From Alphaproteobacteria bacterium (GTDB lineage: Bacteria > Pseudomonadota > Alphaproteobacteria > UBA6615): DNA of 64,000 nucleotides. The notes below the pieces were generated by a model, which saw only the letters and a program-made list of their open reading frames with translations, was not told where the DNA came from and searched no databases. How positions within the stretch are numbered: the first letter of the stretch is position 1; each line of letters starts with the position of its first letter. The stretch is taken from NCBI GenBank assembly GCA_021774575.1, contig JAJFIX010000045.1, positions 206,561 through 270,560 of the forward strand, given 5' to 3'. Below are positions 43,990 to 52,850 of this stretch, in pieces. The position numbers were made by a program, and so were the translations under genes.

Positions 43990-45141
43990 TTACAGCAAGT
44001 GCCCGGCACGCTGCTGTTTGGTATCGAGATAGCGCCGGTTATGTTCATTGCTGGGAAAGCTGTGGGGCACCCGTTCGACAATTTCCAGACCCCATTTTGC
44101 CAGGCTTTCCAGTTTATCTGGGTTGTTGGTCATTAAGCGAATTTTGTCAAAGCCGAGCTGGCTCAACATTTCGGCAGCAGGCTGATAAATACGCTCATCG
44201 GCAGCAAACCCAAGCTGCTCGTTGGCCTCAATAGTATCGAGACCCTCGTCTTGCAACTCGTAGGCGCGGAGCTTATTGACCAGGCCGATGCCGCGCCCTT
44301 CTTGGGAGAGATAGACCAGCAATCCACCGTCTTCCTTGTTGATCTCGGCAATCGCCCCGCGCAACTGATCGCCGCAATCGCAGCGCAGCGACCCTAGCAA
44401 ATCCCCGGTAAAGCACTGCGAATGGACGCGCACCAAAGTCGGTGCGCCCGGATCGGGGTCGCCGACGACGATCACCAAATGTTCGATACTGCCGTCTGGC
44501 GGGCGAAACGCGATGACCTTGGCTTTCGATGCTTCGAGAAGCGGGATTTCGGCTTCACCAACTCGTGTCAACGCCTTGGCTTCACGTGTTCGGAAAGTGG
44601 CGATATCGTCGGCCTCGATGACCAAAACATTTTCTGCCAAGGCCCATTCGTCTAAATAGGCCTTACGCTGATCAGGTATCGACACCAAAACCCCGGCGGG
44701 GAGTAGAGCGGAAAGCTTAATCAGCTCGACTATGGCAGCCTCCAGGCCGTCCGGTGTAATCGCCCGTAATCCGAGGGGTGCCGGTAAATCTTGCCGGTTG
44801 GGAATTGCCGGATTGACGATATTGCGGACGTCGGCAGCCGAAACTCCGCCGGCAAGGGACACCCGGATGGCCGATGCGCCGGTATCTTCAACACCGTAGC
44901 CCAGATATTTGGCGCGCCGAGAGGTGATCGCGAGGGACGGAGGGGTTGCAGAAATAGAGCGTAAATAGGTCAAATTTTCATCCAATACGCCTTCGGCAGC
45001 CAAAACCATCGCCGCTTCGGTGCCCGCCCGCACGATAACCGGTGACCCTCGGCGCAAATCCCCAATGGCACGTTCAACCGCGCGCAAATTGCCCGGTACC
45101 AGCGGCGCACCTTGAGTTGGTCTATCTTGGGCGATGGTCAA
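43990..45141 (-). CDS. ribA: GTP cyclohydrolase II with degenerate RibB-like N-terminus
   Basis: 383-residue protein for the first step of riboflavin synthesis. The C-terminal half is a full GTP cyclohydrolase II: zinc ligands in HSQCFTGDLLGSLRCDCGDQL, the active-site loop YLSQEGRGIGLVNKLRAYELQDEG, and the RxLTNNPDK-like MTNNPDKLESL. The N-terminal ~190 residues keep the general shape of the RibB (DHBP synthase) domain but lack the acidic EDREGE-type active-site loop, so RibB activity is doubtful. A TTG at 45141 with AGAGGATT just upstream is the only clear start. It is divergent from the response regulator. Confidence 0.9.
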   Translation of the reverse strand: MTIAQDRPTQGAPLVPGNLRAVERAIGDLRRGSPVIVRAGTEAAMVLAAEGVLDENLTYLRSISATPPSLAITSRRAKYLGYGVEDTGASAIRVSLAGGVSAADVRNIVNPAIPNRQDLPAPLGLRAITPDGLEAAIVELIKLSALLPAGVLVSIPDQRKAYLDEWALAENVLVIEADDIATFRTREAKALTRVGEAEIPLLEASKAKVIAFRPPDGSIEHLVIVVGDPDPGAPTLVRVHSQCFTGDLLGSLRCDCGDQLRGAIAEINKEDGGLLVYLSQEGRGIGLVNKLRAYELQDEGLDTIEANEQLGFAADERIYQPAAEMLSQLGFDKIRLMTNNPDKLESLAKWGLEIVERVPHSFPSNEHNRRYLDTKQQRAGHLL

Positions 45142-45336
45142 AATCCTCTCTCAGCTAACCGGAAGTAAATTTTCCGTAAGAAAGACCGTTTTGCGATTAC
45201 TTTACAAGGCTGATATTCTAGGTTGATTGCAGTGGCGACGAACCAACATGCCCCTTGAAACTCTGGAATTCGTATTAAATTAGAGTAACACCTATTATTG
45301 TATCTTGGATTTCCCTGAGCAAACAATGGCCGGAAA

Positions 45337-46026
45337 ATGACTACAGGCAAAAAAATACTATTGGTCGAAGATGACGTTGTCTTACGCGATTCACTCGCTG
45401 AACAGCTACGTCTTCATGAAGAGTTTGAAACAACCGAAGTCGGATCGGGAAAAGACGCATTGGAAATCACTGGATCCGATTATTTCGATGTGATCGTTCT
45501 AGATGTCGGCTTGCCCGATATCGACGGAAGGGAATTGTGCCGCCTGATGCGCCGCAACGGCATCAAGGCGCCGATCATTATGTTGACTGGCCAAGATACC
45601 GACTCCGATGAAATTTTGGGGCTTGATTCGGGGGCCAATGACTATATCACCAAGCCCTTTAGGCTTAATCTGTTGCTCGCAAGACTGCGGTCTCAACTTC
45701 GCCAGCATGAGCAGAGCGAGGACGCTGTATTCACCATCGGCCCTTACACATTCCAGCCTGCAACCAAGATGCTCACCGATGTCGCGACCGAGAAACAAAT
45801 TCGGTTGACCGAGAAAGAGACCGCAATTTTGAAATTTCTATTCCGGTCCGGCGATAAGGTGGTCAGTCGCGAGACCCTGCTGAACGAAGTGTGGGGTTAT
45901 AATGCCGGTGTGACAACCCATACGCTCGAAACCCATGTCTATCGGTTGCGGCAAAAAATTGAGACCGATCCCTCAAAGGCCCAGCTTCTTGTCACCGAAA
46001 CCGGCGGGTATAAACTAAACCCCTAG
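45337..46026 (+). CDS. OmpR-family response regulator, no adjacent kinase
   Basis: 229-residue two-component regulator. The receiver domain has the acidic pocket at Asp12/Asp13, phospho-acceptor Asp56 (VIVLDVGLP), a conserved Thr (IIMLTGQD) and Lys (ITKPF). The C-terminal winged-helix domain shows the OmpR pattern ILKFLFRSGDKVVSRETLLNEVWGY and THTLETHVYRLRQKIE. It binds DNA on phosphorylation. No histidine kinase is encoded in the window, so the partner is elsewhere. It is divergent from ribA across about 195 bases, and converges on the membrane protein below. Confidence 0.93.
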   Translation: MTTGKKILLVEDDVVLRDSLAEQLRLHEEFETTEVGSGKDALEITGSDYFDVIVLDVGLPDIDGRELCRLMRRNGIKAPIIMLTGQDTDSDEILGLDSGANDYITKPFRLNLLLARLRSQLRQHEQSEDAVFTIGPYTFQPATKMLTDVATEKQIRLTEKETAILKFLFRSGDKVVSRETLLNEVWGYNAGVTTHTLETHVYRLRQKIETDPSKAQLLVTETGGYKLNP

Positions 46027-46033
46027 CCGTTTA

Positions 46034-46582
46034 TCACTGACTTTGATCGAGCCATTTATCGGGACGCCCCCAGCTCTCGCCGTGCGCCGGACTTGCGCCA
46101 CTGATATCTAGTATTTGGAAATTCCTCATGGTCGCTTGGGCCAGATCGAATTTCCGGCTCAACGCCTCGTGATACGCGCGGTTGGCGATATCAAGAAAGC
46201 CGCCGATGTTTGAGTCTAGTTTCAGACGACGGTTGCCCGACTGTAAAGTCAGCTCCATCACGCCTTCGCCTTTTCTGCGCCGGGTCGGAAAAAACGCCAA
46301 TCGGAGGCTCGTCACCTCGGACCAGGGCAATATCCATGGGTTAACCACGTGCTTGACCCCGTCGATACGCAACCCATCTTGGTCCGAGGTGATCGAAGTG
46401 GCCTGTCGCAATCCGGTGCGAACCCCATAAACAATAAATACGATTGTCAGAAAGGCGAGTAAGGACGTGGCAATCGGATGGGGAGGAATCATGAGCGCCG
46501 GCAAACCGCAGAGTATGGTGCCAATGATGGCACGTATATAGTCGCCAATAAGAACCGGTAAGGGATAGCGATGTTCTGACAT
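46034..46582 (-). CDS. Membrane protein with PH-like domain, function unknown
   Basis: 182-residue protein from ATG 46582 (or 190 from an upstream start at 46606). Two adjacent hydrophobic segments (DYIRAIIGTILCGLPALMI, and PIATSLLAFLTIVFIVYGV) are followed by a soluble part with DGLRIDGVKHVVNPWILPWSEVTSLRLAFF, a pattern common in bacterial PH-like membrane proteins. The family is not one I can name. It ends eight bases from the stop of the response regulator on the other strand. Confidence 0.6.
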   Translation of the reverse strand: MSEHRYPLPVLIGDYIRAIIGTILCGLPALMIPPHPIATSLLAFLTIVFIVYGVRTGLRQATSITSDQDGLRIDGVKHVVNPWILPWSEVTSLRLAFFPTRRRKGEGVMELTLQSGNRRLKLDSNIGGFLDIANRAYHEALSRKFDLAQATMRNFQILDISGASPAHGESWGRPDKWLDQSQ

Positions 46583-46670
46583 TGTTTGATCCGACGGAAT
46601 TGGCAATAGTGGGACAAATCAGCAAATTTACCCATGTATTGGGAATTGGGATAGGAGAGTAGGAGAGAGG

Positions 46671-47135
46671 ATGACACGTTACTTAGACGAATTCAAAGTC
46701 GGAGAGATTATTAAAACCGACCCCGTTATCCTCAACCAAGCGGAAATTATTGCCTTTGCCAAACTCTACGACCCGCAACCATTTCATGTGGACCCGGAAT
46801 TGGCAAAATCTAGTTTTTATGAAGGTCTAATTGCCAGCGGGTTTCAAACTATTGCCATCGCCTTTGCCCAATTTGCCCGCCTCGGCTTGATTGTCGAATC
46901 AAGCATGGGCGGCCCAGGGCTCGATGAGGTTCGCTGGCTTATTCCGGTCCGACCGGGAGACGAATTGCATACAAAGGCCGATGTTCTCGAAGCCCGCCCA
47001 TCTCGGTCAAAGCCCGATCGCGGGATTTTGCGCATGGCCATAACGGTGAGAAACCAACGGGACGAAATTGTATGCACTTATCGCACATTGAGCATTCTCA
47101 AGACTGCGCCTGGCAGCACCGGAAACCCTAAATGA
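46671..47135 (+). CDS. MaoC-family dehydratase (hot-dog fold)
   Basis: 154-residue (R)-specific enoyl-CoA hydratase-like protein. The catalytic/hydratase-2 motif is FAKLYDPQPFHVDPELAKSSFYEGLIASGF, with Asp and His in the DPQxxHxD pattern. A later GLDEVRWLIPVRPGD is the usual WxxPVxPGD. Members hydrate acyl-CoA or dehydrate hydroxyacyl compounds; the substrate is not known. The ATG follows a strong AGGAGAGAGG. The stop overlaps the SLC13 permease start by four bases. Confidence 0.88.
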   Translation: MTRYLDEFKVGEIIKTDPVILNQAEIIAFAKLYDPQPFHVDPELAKSSFYEGLIASGFQTIAIAFAQFARLGLIVESSMGGPGLDEVRWLIPVRPGDELHTKADVLEARPSRSKPDRGILRMAITVRNQRDEIVCTYRTLSILKTAPGSTGNPK

Positions 47136-49009
47136 TGTTGGATTTTGGCCAATATTTTGACCCTAATTTATACCAGAGTTTTCAGATGTGGATTGCCTTT
47201 GGGGTCATTGCCATTGCCCTCATCGTCTACGCCACCGACCGCATTTCGTTCGTTACCAGTTCGTTGGGTATCTTGGCCCTGTTGTTGCTGGTGTTTCAGC
47301 TCCTCCCGGTAATCGGCAGCGACGGCCAAAACCTGCTCGGCCCGAAATATTTATTAGCGGGTTTTGCCAATCCGGCCCTGATCGCCATATTGGCATTACT
47401 GGTGATCGGCGAAGGACTGTCGCGAACCGGCGTTCTCGACCGAGTGGCCGGTTTGATTTTTTCTTTGGGTCGGGGCAGTGCATTCCTTGCCCCAGTTCTG
47501 GCTCTGGTCTTCGTTCTGATCGTCTCGGGTTTCCTCAACAACACACCCGTCGTCGTCATTTTCATTCCCGTGATACAGGTCTTAGCCAATCAATTGGGTG
47601 TGCCGTCGTCGCGCTGGATGATGTCGTTGAGTTTTGCCTCGATCCTCGGTGGCATGATCACTTTGATCGGATCCAGCACAAATCTTTTGGTCTCGGGCCT
47701 GCTCAAAGATCTTGGCCATGCGGGGTTTGGTTTTTTCGATTTTACGATACCCGGTATCGTCGTCGCCTCGGTCGGTTTTGTCTATGTCGCCCTGATCGCC
47801 CCGCGATTGACTCCCGAGCGCCAGCGGCCGGAGCTTGACCCAGGCCAAGGTGGCAAACAATTTATTGCGCAAATTTCGGTGGCTCAGGGCTCACCTTTTG
47901 ACGGACTGCGGCCACGCGGCGGGTTTTTTCCAGACCTTACTGATTTAACCATCAAAGAAATTCGCCGCGGTTCAAAATCCTTCACACCTCCCTTCGATAA
48001 CGACCTCAGCCTCATCCAAGACGATCTTCTGGTCATCGCTGCAACCCGCAAGGCGCTTACCGACACCCTTGGAACCGCCGCCGGGCGGCTGGCGCCGGTC
48101 GGCGCTGCCGACAACGGAGAAAATGGGGAACGGCAGAAACGACGACGCGACACCGAGCAGGTCATCATCGAAGCTATGATCCGTCCGTCTTCACGCCTAG
48201 TCGGCATGTCCTTAGAAATGATGGGCTTTCGCCACCGCAGCGACGTTGTGGTGCTCGGCATCCAGCGGCGGTCCCGGATCATCAGTCGGCAGATGTCTGA
48301 TTTTCGGCTGGCGCCGGGCGACATTCTGCTGTTGCAAGGCCAGCAACGCGATATTGATGCCCTGCGCAATGACCCGGACCTGCTACTCATCCAATGGTCG
48401 ACCTCGTCGCTGCCCGCTGTCCAACATGCACGTCGCGCCGGATTTATTTTTCTCGGGGTGATCGCGACCGCCTCGACAGGCGTCTTGCCAATTGTCACTG
48501 CGGCAATTGTTGGCGCCGTACTCATGATTGCGTCGGGGGTGCTCAACGTCCGACAAGCGGCGCGCGCGATCGACCGCACTATTGTTATGCTCATCGCAAC
48601 GGCCTTGGCCCTTGGCGCGGCAATGCAGGCAACTGGCGGCGACGCGTTCTTGGCCGAGCTATTTCTGCAGGCGGCATCGGGGGTCAGCCCTGCCGTCGCG
48701 CTTTCGGCATTTTTCCTGTTGGTAGCGATACTGGCCAACTTGATCAGCGCCAAAGCCACGGCTGTTTTGTTCACCCCCATTTCCATTGGGGTCGCCCAGG
48801 GGATGGGCGTCGACCCGATCCCCTTCGCCGTCGCGGTAATTTTTGCTTCCAATTGCGGCTTTGCTACGCCGGTTGCTTACCAGACCAATCTTCTGGTGAT
48901 GGGGCCGGGCAACTACCGGTTCCTCGATTTCACCCGCACCGGTGTGCCGCTGGTAATCGTCGTTTGGGCAACATTCAGTTTGTTTGCCCCTTGGTATTAC
49001 GGCCTCTAG
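47132..49009 (+). CDS. SLC13-family permease with central RCK_C-like domains
   Basis: 625-residue inner-membrane transporter of the sulfate/dicarboxylate DASS/SLC13 group. The membrane half carries FLNNTPVVVIFIPVIQVLA and IGSSTNLLVSGLLKDLG (the NxT / SSxTNxL cation-anion motifs), repeated late as ISAKATAVLFTPISIGVAQGMG and NCGFATPVAYQTNLLVMGPG. A central soluble stretch of about 200 residues (near residues 240-430) resembles two TrkA_C/RCK_C domains, which bind ligands and gate transport. It is translationally coupled to maoC. Substrate is unknown. Its stop overlaps that of the convergent pirin gene. Confidence 0.88.
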   Translation: MMLDFGQYFDPNLYQSFQMWIAFGVIAIALIVYATDRISFVTSSLGILALLLLVFQLLPVIGSDGQNLLGPKYLLAGFANPALIAILALLVIGEGLSRTGVLDRVAGLIFSLGRGSAFLAPVLALVFVLIVSGFLNNTPVVVIFIPVIQVLANQLGVPSSRWMMSLSFASILGGMITLIGSSTNLLVSGLLKDLGHAGFGFFDFTIPGIVVASVGFVYVALIAPRLTPERQRPELDPGQGGKQFIAQISVAQGSPFDGLRPRGGFFPDLTDLTIKEIRRGSKSFTPPFDNDLSLIQDDLLVIAATRKALTDTLGTAAGRLAPVGAADNGENGERQKRRRDTEQVIIEAMIRPSSRLVGMSLEMMGFRHRSDVVVLGIQRRSRIISRQMSDFRLAPGDILLLQGQQRDIDALRNDPDLLLIQWSTSSLPAVQHARRAGFIFLGVIATASTGVLPIVTAAIVGAVLMIASGVLNVRQAARAIDRTIVMLIATALALGAAMQATGGDAFLAELFLQAASGVSPAVALSAFFLLVAILANLISAKATAVLFTPISIGVAQGMGVDPIPFAVAVIFASNCGFATPVAYQTNLLVMGPGNYRFLDFTRTGVPLVIVVWATFSLFAPWYYGL

Positions 49010-49860
49010 AATTTGCCGGTGGCGACAAATTTGTTGTCTTGAAAATCTTCAAAGGCTTGGAGAATTTCTGCTTTGGTGTTCATCACAAACGGTCCGCCAC
49101 GGGCGACCGGCTCGTTGAGGCGCTTGCCGGCAATCAGTAAAAACCGCGTTTCGGGTGCAGCATCGGCAAAGACTGCCTTGCCAGCCGGGCTCAAAACGCC
49201 CAGCTCACCCGCCGACACCCGGTCATCGCCAGTTCCGACCGACCCCGACATCACATAAATGAAGGCATTATGGCTATCGGCCACCGGCTGATCGTACCCC
49301 GCCCCTTCGTCGAGAGAGATATCGAGATAGAGTGGGTCGGTTGATATTGCCGTGCCGGGCCCGGTCGTGCCGCCCGTTGTCGTCCCGGCAATCACCTTGA
49401 TCGTGCCGCCGGCTATTATTTGGATCGGAATATCTCCAGCCGATATTTCCTGATAGGCCGGATCGGTCATTTTTCGGGCGGCCGGCAAATTGACCCAGAG
49501 CTGGAAACCGGCCAGCCGTCCTTCTTCTTGTTCCGGCATTTCGGAATGAATGATGCCACGACCGGCGGTCATCCATTGCACATCTCCCGGCCCGATCACC
49601 CCCTCATTGCCCGCGCTGTCGCGATGCCGAGACCGGCCTTCGATCATATAGGTCACGGTCTCAAACCCCCGGTGGGGATGGTCGGGAAACCCACCGATAT
49701 AATCGTCGGGCTCATCGGAGCCGAACCAATCGAGTAGCAGAAACGGATCGAGCATATTTAGCTCGCGGGTCCCGACAATGCGCATCAGTTTCACCCCATC
49801 GCCGTCCTGAGACGCGATGCCGGGCGTGCGCATAACCAAAGTGCGGATCATATCCGACAT
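49006..49860 (-). CDS. Pirin family protein
   Basis: 284-residue bicupin protein. The N-terminal cupin holds the metal ligands: DHPHRGFETVTYMIEG (two His) and GRGIIHSEMPE (His and Glu), the pirin signature. The C-terminal cupin is less conserved, as usual. Some bacterial members dioxygenate quercetin-like flavonols; others bind metabolic enzymes. The ATG at 49860 follows TAGGAGG; the open frame continues to 50157 but overlaps the serC promoter area and lacks conservation. Confidence 0.92.
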   Translation of the reverse strand: MSDMIRTLVMRTPGIASQDGDGVKLMRIVGTRELNMLDPFLLLDWFGSDEPDDYIGGFPDHPHRGFETVTYMIEGRSRHRDSAGNEGVIGPGDVQWMTAGRGIIHSEMPEQEEGRLAGFQLWVNLPAARKMTDPAYQEISAGDIPIQIIAGGTIKVIAGTTTGGTTGPGTAISTDPLYLDISLDEGAGYDQPVADSHNAFIYVMSGSVGTGDDRVSAGELGVLSPAGKAVFADAAPETRFLLIAGKRLNEPVARGGPFVMNTKAEILQAFEDFQDNKFVATGKF

Positions 49861-49921
49861 AAAATATCCTCCTAATTGAACGCCTGTTTTAAGACATTTT
49901 TTCCCTTGGCCCAAGAAGCAG

Positions 49922-49949
49922 TTGACGCAGCGCCAGAAGACCCTATTGT
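49922..49949 (+). promoter_or_regulatory. Candidate sigma-70 promoter for serC
   Basis: TTGACG (49922-49927) and TATTGT (49944-49949) separated by 16 bases, with start of transcription expected near 49956, about 54 bases before the serC ATG. It lies in the 149-base gap between pirin and serC. Spacing and hexamers are acceptable but not perfect; no experimental support. Confidence 0.35.
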
Positions 49950-50009
49950 CCCGCCTGGGCCACGCCTCCCCAACGAGAGCGCGGCGTTCTGTGAGGGACG
50001 CGGAGAAAA

Positions 50010-51173
50010 ATGACAGATATATCAACGCCGCCGGGCATCTATCCGGCGAATAACCTCTTTTCCTCAGGTCCGTGCGCCAAGCGCCCGGGCTGGTCGGTCG
50101 CCGTGCTTGAAGATGCGTGCCTCGGCCAGTCTCATCGCGGTGCGACCGCAAAGGCAAAGCTCCAGGCCGTACTGGACCAAAGCCGCGCGATCCTCGCCAT
50201 TCCCGATGATTACCGAATAGCCATTGTTCCCGCGTCCGACACCGGCGCGGTCGAGATGGCCTTATGGTCGCTGCTGGGCGCCCGCGGTATCGATGTTTTG
50301 ACCTGGGAAAGTTTTGGCGCCGGCTGGGCTACCGACATAAAAAAGCAGCTCAATCTTGACGACGTGCGGGTTCTTACCGCCGATTATGGATCCCTGCCGG
50401 ACCTTGCCGAAGTTGATTTCAGCCGGGATGTCGTCTTCACCTGGAACGGCACAACATCGGGGGTCTGCGTCCCCAATGGCGATTGGATCGCGAGCGACCG
50501 CACCGGCCTGACGATCTGCGACGCAACATCGGCAGCGTTCGCCATGGATTTGAGCTGGGACAAGCTCGACGTCGTGACCTGGTCTTGGCAGAAAGTGATG
50601 GGCGGCGAGGCCCAGCATGGCATGCTGGTTCTGAGCCCCCGCGCCATCGAACGACTGGAAAGCTATACGCCGCCGTGGCCCCTGCCAAAAATATTTCGGC
50701 TGACCAAGGGCGGCAAACTCATTGAAGGCATTTTTAAAGCCGCAACGATTAATACGCCATCGATGCTGTGCGTCGAAGATCAGCTCGACGCGCTGGCCTG
50801 GGCGCAATCCTTGGGGGGCCAACCGGCATTGGTTGCGCGTAGCCAGAGCAATCTCGCCACCATCGGCGCCTGGGTCGAGAAGACGCCCTGGGTCGATTTC
50901 CTGGCCCAAGATGCCGCGACCCGGTCGAGCACCAGCATCTGCCTGGCCATCACCGACCCCTGGTTTCAAGGCCTCGACCAAGAGACCCAGGCAAAAACGG
51001 CCAAATCTTTAGCCAAATTGCTGGCAGACCAAGGCGCGGCATTCGATATCGGATCCTATCGCGATGCTCCGCCAGGACTGCGTATCTGGGCTGGGGCGAC
51101 CATAGAACAGTCCGACATTGCCGCTTTGCTGCCCTGGCTGGATTGGGCCTGGGGCCAGATAAAAGAGAATTAG
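50010..51173 (+). CDS. serC: Phosphoserine aminotransferase
   Basis: 387-residue PLP enzyme that converts 3-phosphohydroxypyruvate to phosphoserine. It is the longer alphaproteobacterial type, starting with [16 protein letters not shown] and containing [22 protein letters not shown] and the PLP-lysine [15 protein letters not shown]. The start follows GGAGAAAA. It is first in serC-serA-hisZ-purA, a candidate promoter lies upstream and serA begins nine bases after its stop, consistent with one transcript. Confidence 0.94.
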   Translation: MTDISTPPGIYPANNLFSSGPCAKRPGWSVAVLEDACLGQSHRGATAKAKLQAVLDQSRAILAIPDDYRIAIVPASDTGAVEMALWSLLGARGIDVLTWESFGAGWATDIKKQLNLDDVRVLTADYGSLPDLAEVDFSRDVVFTWNGTTSGVCVPNGDWIASDRTGLTICDATSAAFAMDLSWDKLDVVTWSWQKVMGGEAQHGMLVLSPRAIERLESYTPPWPLPKIFRLTKGGKLIEGIFKAATINTPSMLCVEDQLDALAWAQSLGGQPALVARSQSNLATIGAWVEKTPWVDFLAQDAATRSSTSICLAITDPWFQGLDQETQAKTAKSLAKLLADQGAAFDIGSYRDAPPGLRIWAGATIEQSDIAALLPWLDWAWGQIKEN

Positions 51174-51182
51174 AGGAAAACC

Positions 51183-52763
51183 ATGCCGAAAGTTTTAATT
51201 TCCGACAAGCTCGATCCGGGCGCCGCCGCGATTTTTGCTGAACGCGGCATTGAAGTCGACGTCAAACCAGGCATGTCGAAAGATGAGCTCGAAGCTTGGA
51301 TAGGCGACTATGACGGATTGGCCATTCGCTCGGCAACCAAGGTCAGCGAGAAGATACTTGCGGCAGCCGAGCGGCTGAAAGTCGTCGGCCGGGCCGGGAT
51401 CGGCGTCGATAATGTCGACCTCGCAGCGGCAACGGCACGGGGCGTTGTGGTGATGAACACCCCGTTCGGCAATGCCATTACAACGGCCGAGCACGCCATT
51501 GCCATGATGATGGCCCTGGCCCGACAAATTCCCACCGCCGATCAAACGACCCGTGGCGGAAAATGGGAAAAATCCAAATTCATGGGCGTCGAGCTCACGG
51601 CAAAAACACTCGGGGTGATCGGCTGCGGCAATATCGGCTCCATTGTCGTCGATCGGGCCCGTGGTTTGAAAATGCGGGTTGTCGCATTCGACCCCTTCTT
51701 GAGCGACACGCGGGCCGAGGAGCTGGGGGTTGAAAAAGTCGATCTCGACACGCTACTGGGCCGGGCCGACTTTATCACCCTGCACACGCCGCTGACTGAC
51801 CAAACCAGAGGCATCCTCGATAAAGAGGCCCTGGCTAAAACCAAGCCGGGCGTGCGCATTATCAATTGCGCGCGCGGCGGTCTGATTGTCGAAAAGGCGG
51901 CCCTTGAAGCCCTAAACTCCGGCCATATTGCCGGCCTGGCTCTCGATGTGTTCGAGCAGGAGCCGCCGAGCCCCGACGATCCGTTGCTCGCCGCCGCAAA
52001 CGTCATTTGCACGCCGCATCTCGGCGCCTCTACGACCGAAGCCCAGGTCAATGTCGCGCTGCAAGTCGCCGAGCAAATGAGCGATTATCTGCTGACCGGT
52101 GCCGTCGTCAACGCCCTCAACATGCCGGCGGTCTCGGCCGAGGAAGCGCCGCGCCTGCGACCGTATATGCAACTTGCCGAGCAATTAGGCAGTTTTGCCG
52201 GGCAACTTACCGAAACGGCACTCAAACAAGTTACCGTCGAATTTGAAGGCGAGGCCGCCACACTCAACACACGCCCGCTTAATTCGGCAGCAATCAAGGG
52301 CTTACTGACGCCGCTCTTAGAGGCGGTCAATATGGTTAGCGCTCCAGCCGTTGCCGCGCAGCGGGGCATCGAAATAACCGAGATCAAGCATGACCGGCCC
52401 TGTGATTTTCAGAATCTCATCCGGCTGACCGTGACCACGGAAACCCAGACCCGGTCCGTCACCGGGACGGTTTTCGGCGGCGACCGACCACGTATCGTCA
52501 ACGTCAAGGGCATACCAATGGAAGCCGAGCTCGGCGCCCATATGCTCTACGTTAGCAATGATGACAAACCGGGATTAATCGGCGACCTCGGGTCAGTGCT
52601 GGGCGATGCCGGGCTCAATATTGCCACCTTCCACCTTGGCCGCAAGACCGCCGGTGGTGATGCCATTGCGCTGGTCGAGATCGACCAGGAAGTGCCCGAC
52701 GATGTTTTGAAAAAGGTCGGAGCACTGGCGAATGTGACCCAAGCGGCGACGCTGACCTTTTGA
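51183..52763 (+). CDS. serA: D-3-phosphoglycerate dehydrogenase
   Basis: 526-residue NAD-dependent dehydrogenase, first step of serine synthesis. The long form has a catalytic domain (GRAGIGVDNVDLAAATARGVVVMNTP, Rossmann GVIGCGNIGSIV, catalytic Arg in NCARGGLIVEKAALEAL, Glu in VFEQEPP, and His in CTPHLGAST), followed by an intervening domain and a C-terminal ACT domain (LYVSNDDKPGLIGDLGSVLGDAG). The ACT domain usually mediates serine feedback. It starts nine bases after serC. Confidence 0.96.
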   Translation: MPKVLISDKLDPGAAAIFAERGIEVDVKPGMSKDELEAWIGDYDGLAIRSATKVSEKILAAAERLKVVGRAGIGVDNVDLAAATARGVVVMNTPFGNAITTAEHAIAMMMALARQIPTADQTTRGGKWEKSKFMGVELTAKTLGVIGCGNIGSIVVDRARGLKMRVVAFDPFLSDTRAEELGVEKVDLDTLLGRADFITLHTPLTDQTRGILDKEALAKTKPGVRIINCARGGLIVEKAALEALNSGHIAGLALDVFEQEPPSPDDPLLAAANVICTPHLGASTTEAQVNVALQVAEQMSDYLLTGAVVNALNMPAVSAEEAPRLRPYMQLAEQLGSFAGQLTETALKQVTVEFEGEAATLNTRPLNSAAIKGLLTPLLEAVNMVSAPAVAAQRGIEITEIKHDRPCDFQNLIRLTVTTETQTRSVTGTVFGGDRPRIVNVKGIPMEAELGAHMLYVSNDDKPGLIGDLGSVLGDAGLNIATFHLGRKTAGGDAIALVEIDQEVPDDVLKKVGALANVTQAATLTF

Positions 52764-52850
52764 CCGGCGATAGCCGGGCTGGCACCCTATGATATGATAC
52801 TGTAAGAGAACCCTGAGCCAGATGCCTACGGAACAAACCCAGGATTGATC

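Noticed and set aside
45142-45336. Promoter TTGAAA (45255-45260) for the response regulator
   Set aside because: The nearest AT-rich -10 candidates are spaced 12 or 20 bases away, outside normal limits.
49861-50157. N-terminal extension of the pirin gene on the minus strand
   Set aside because: The open frame runs into the serC start region, and the ATG 49860 has a strong ribosome site and family-like start.
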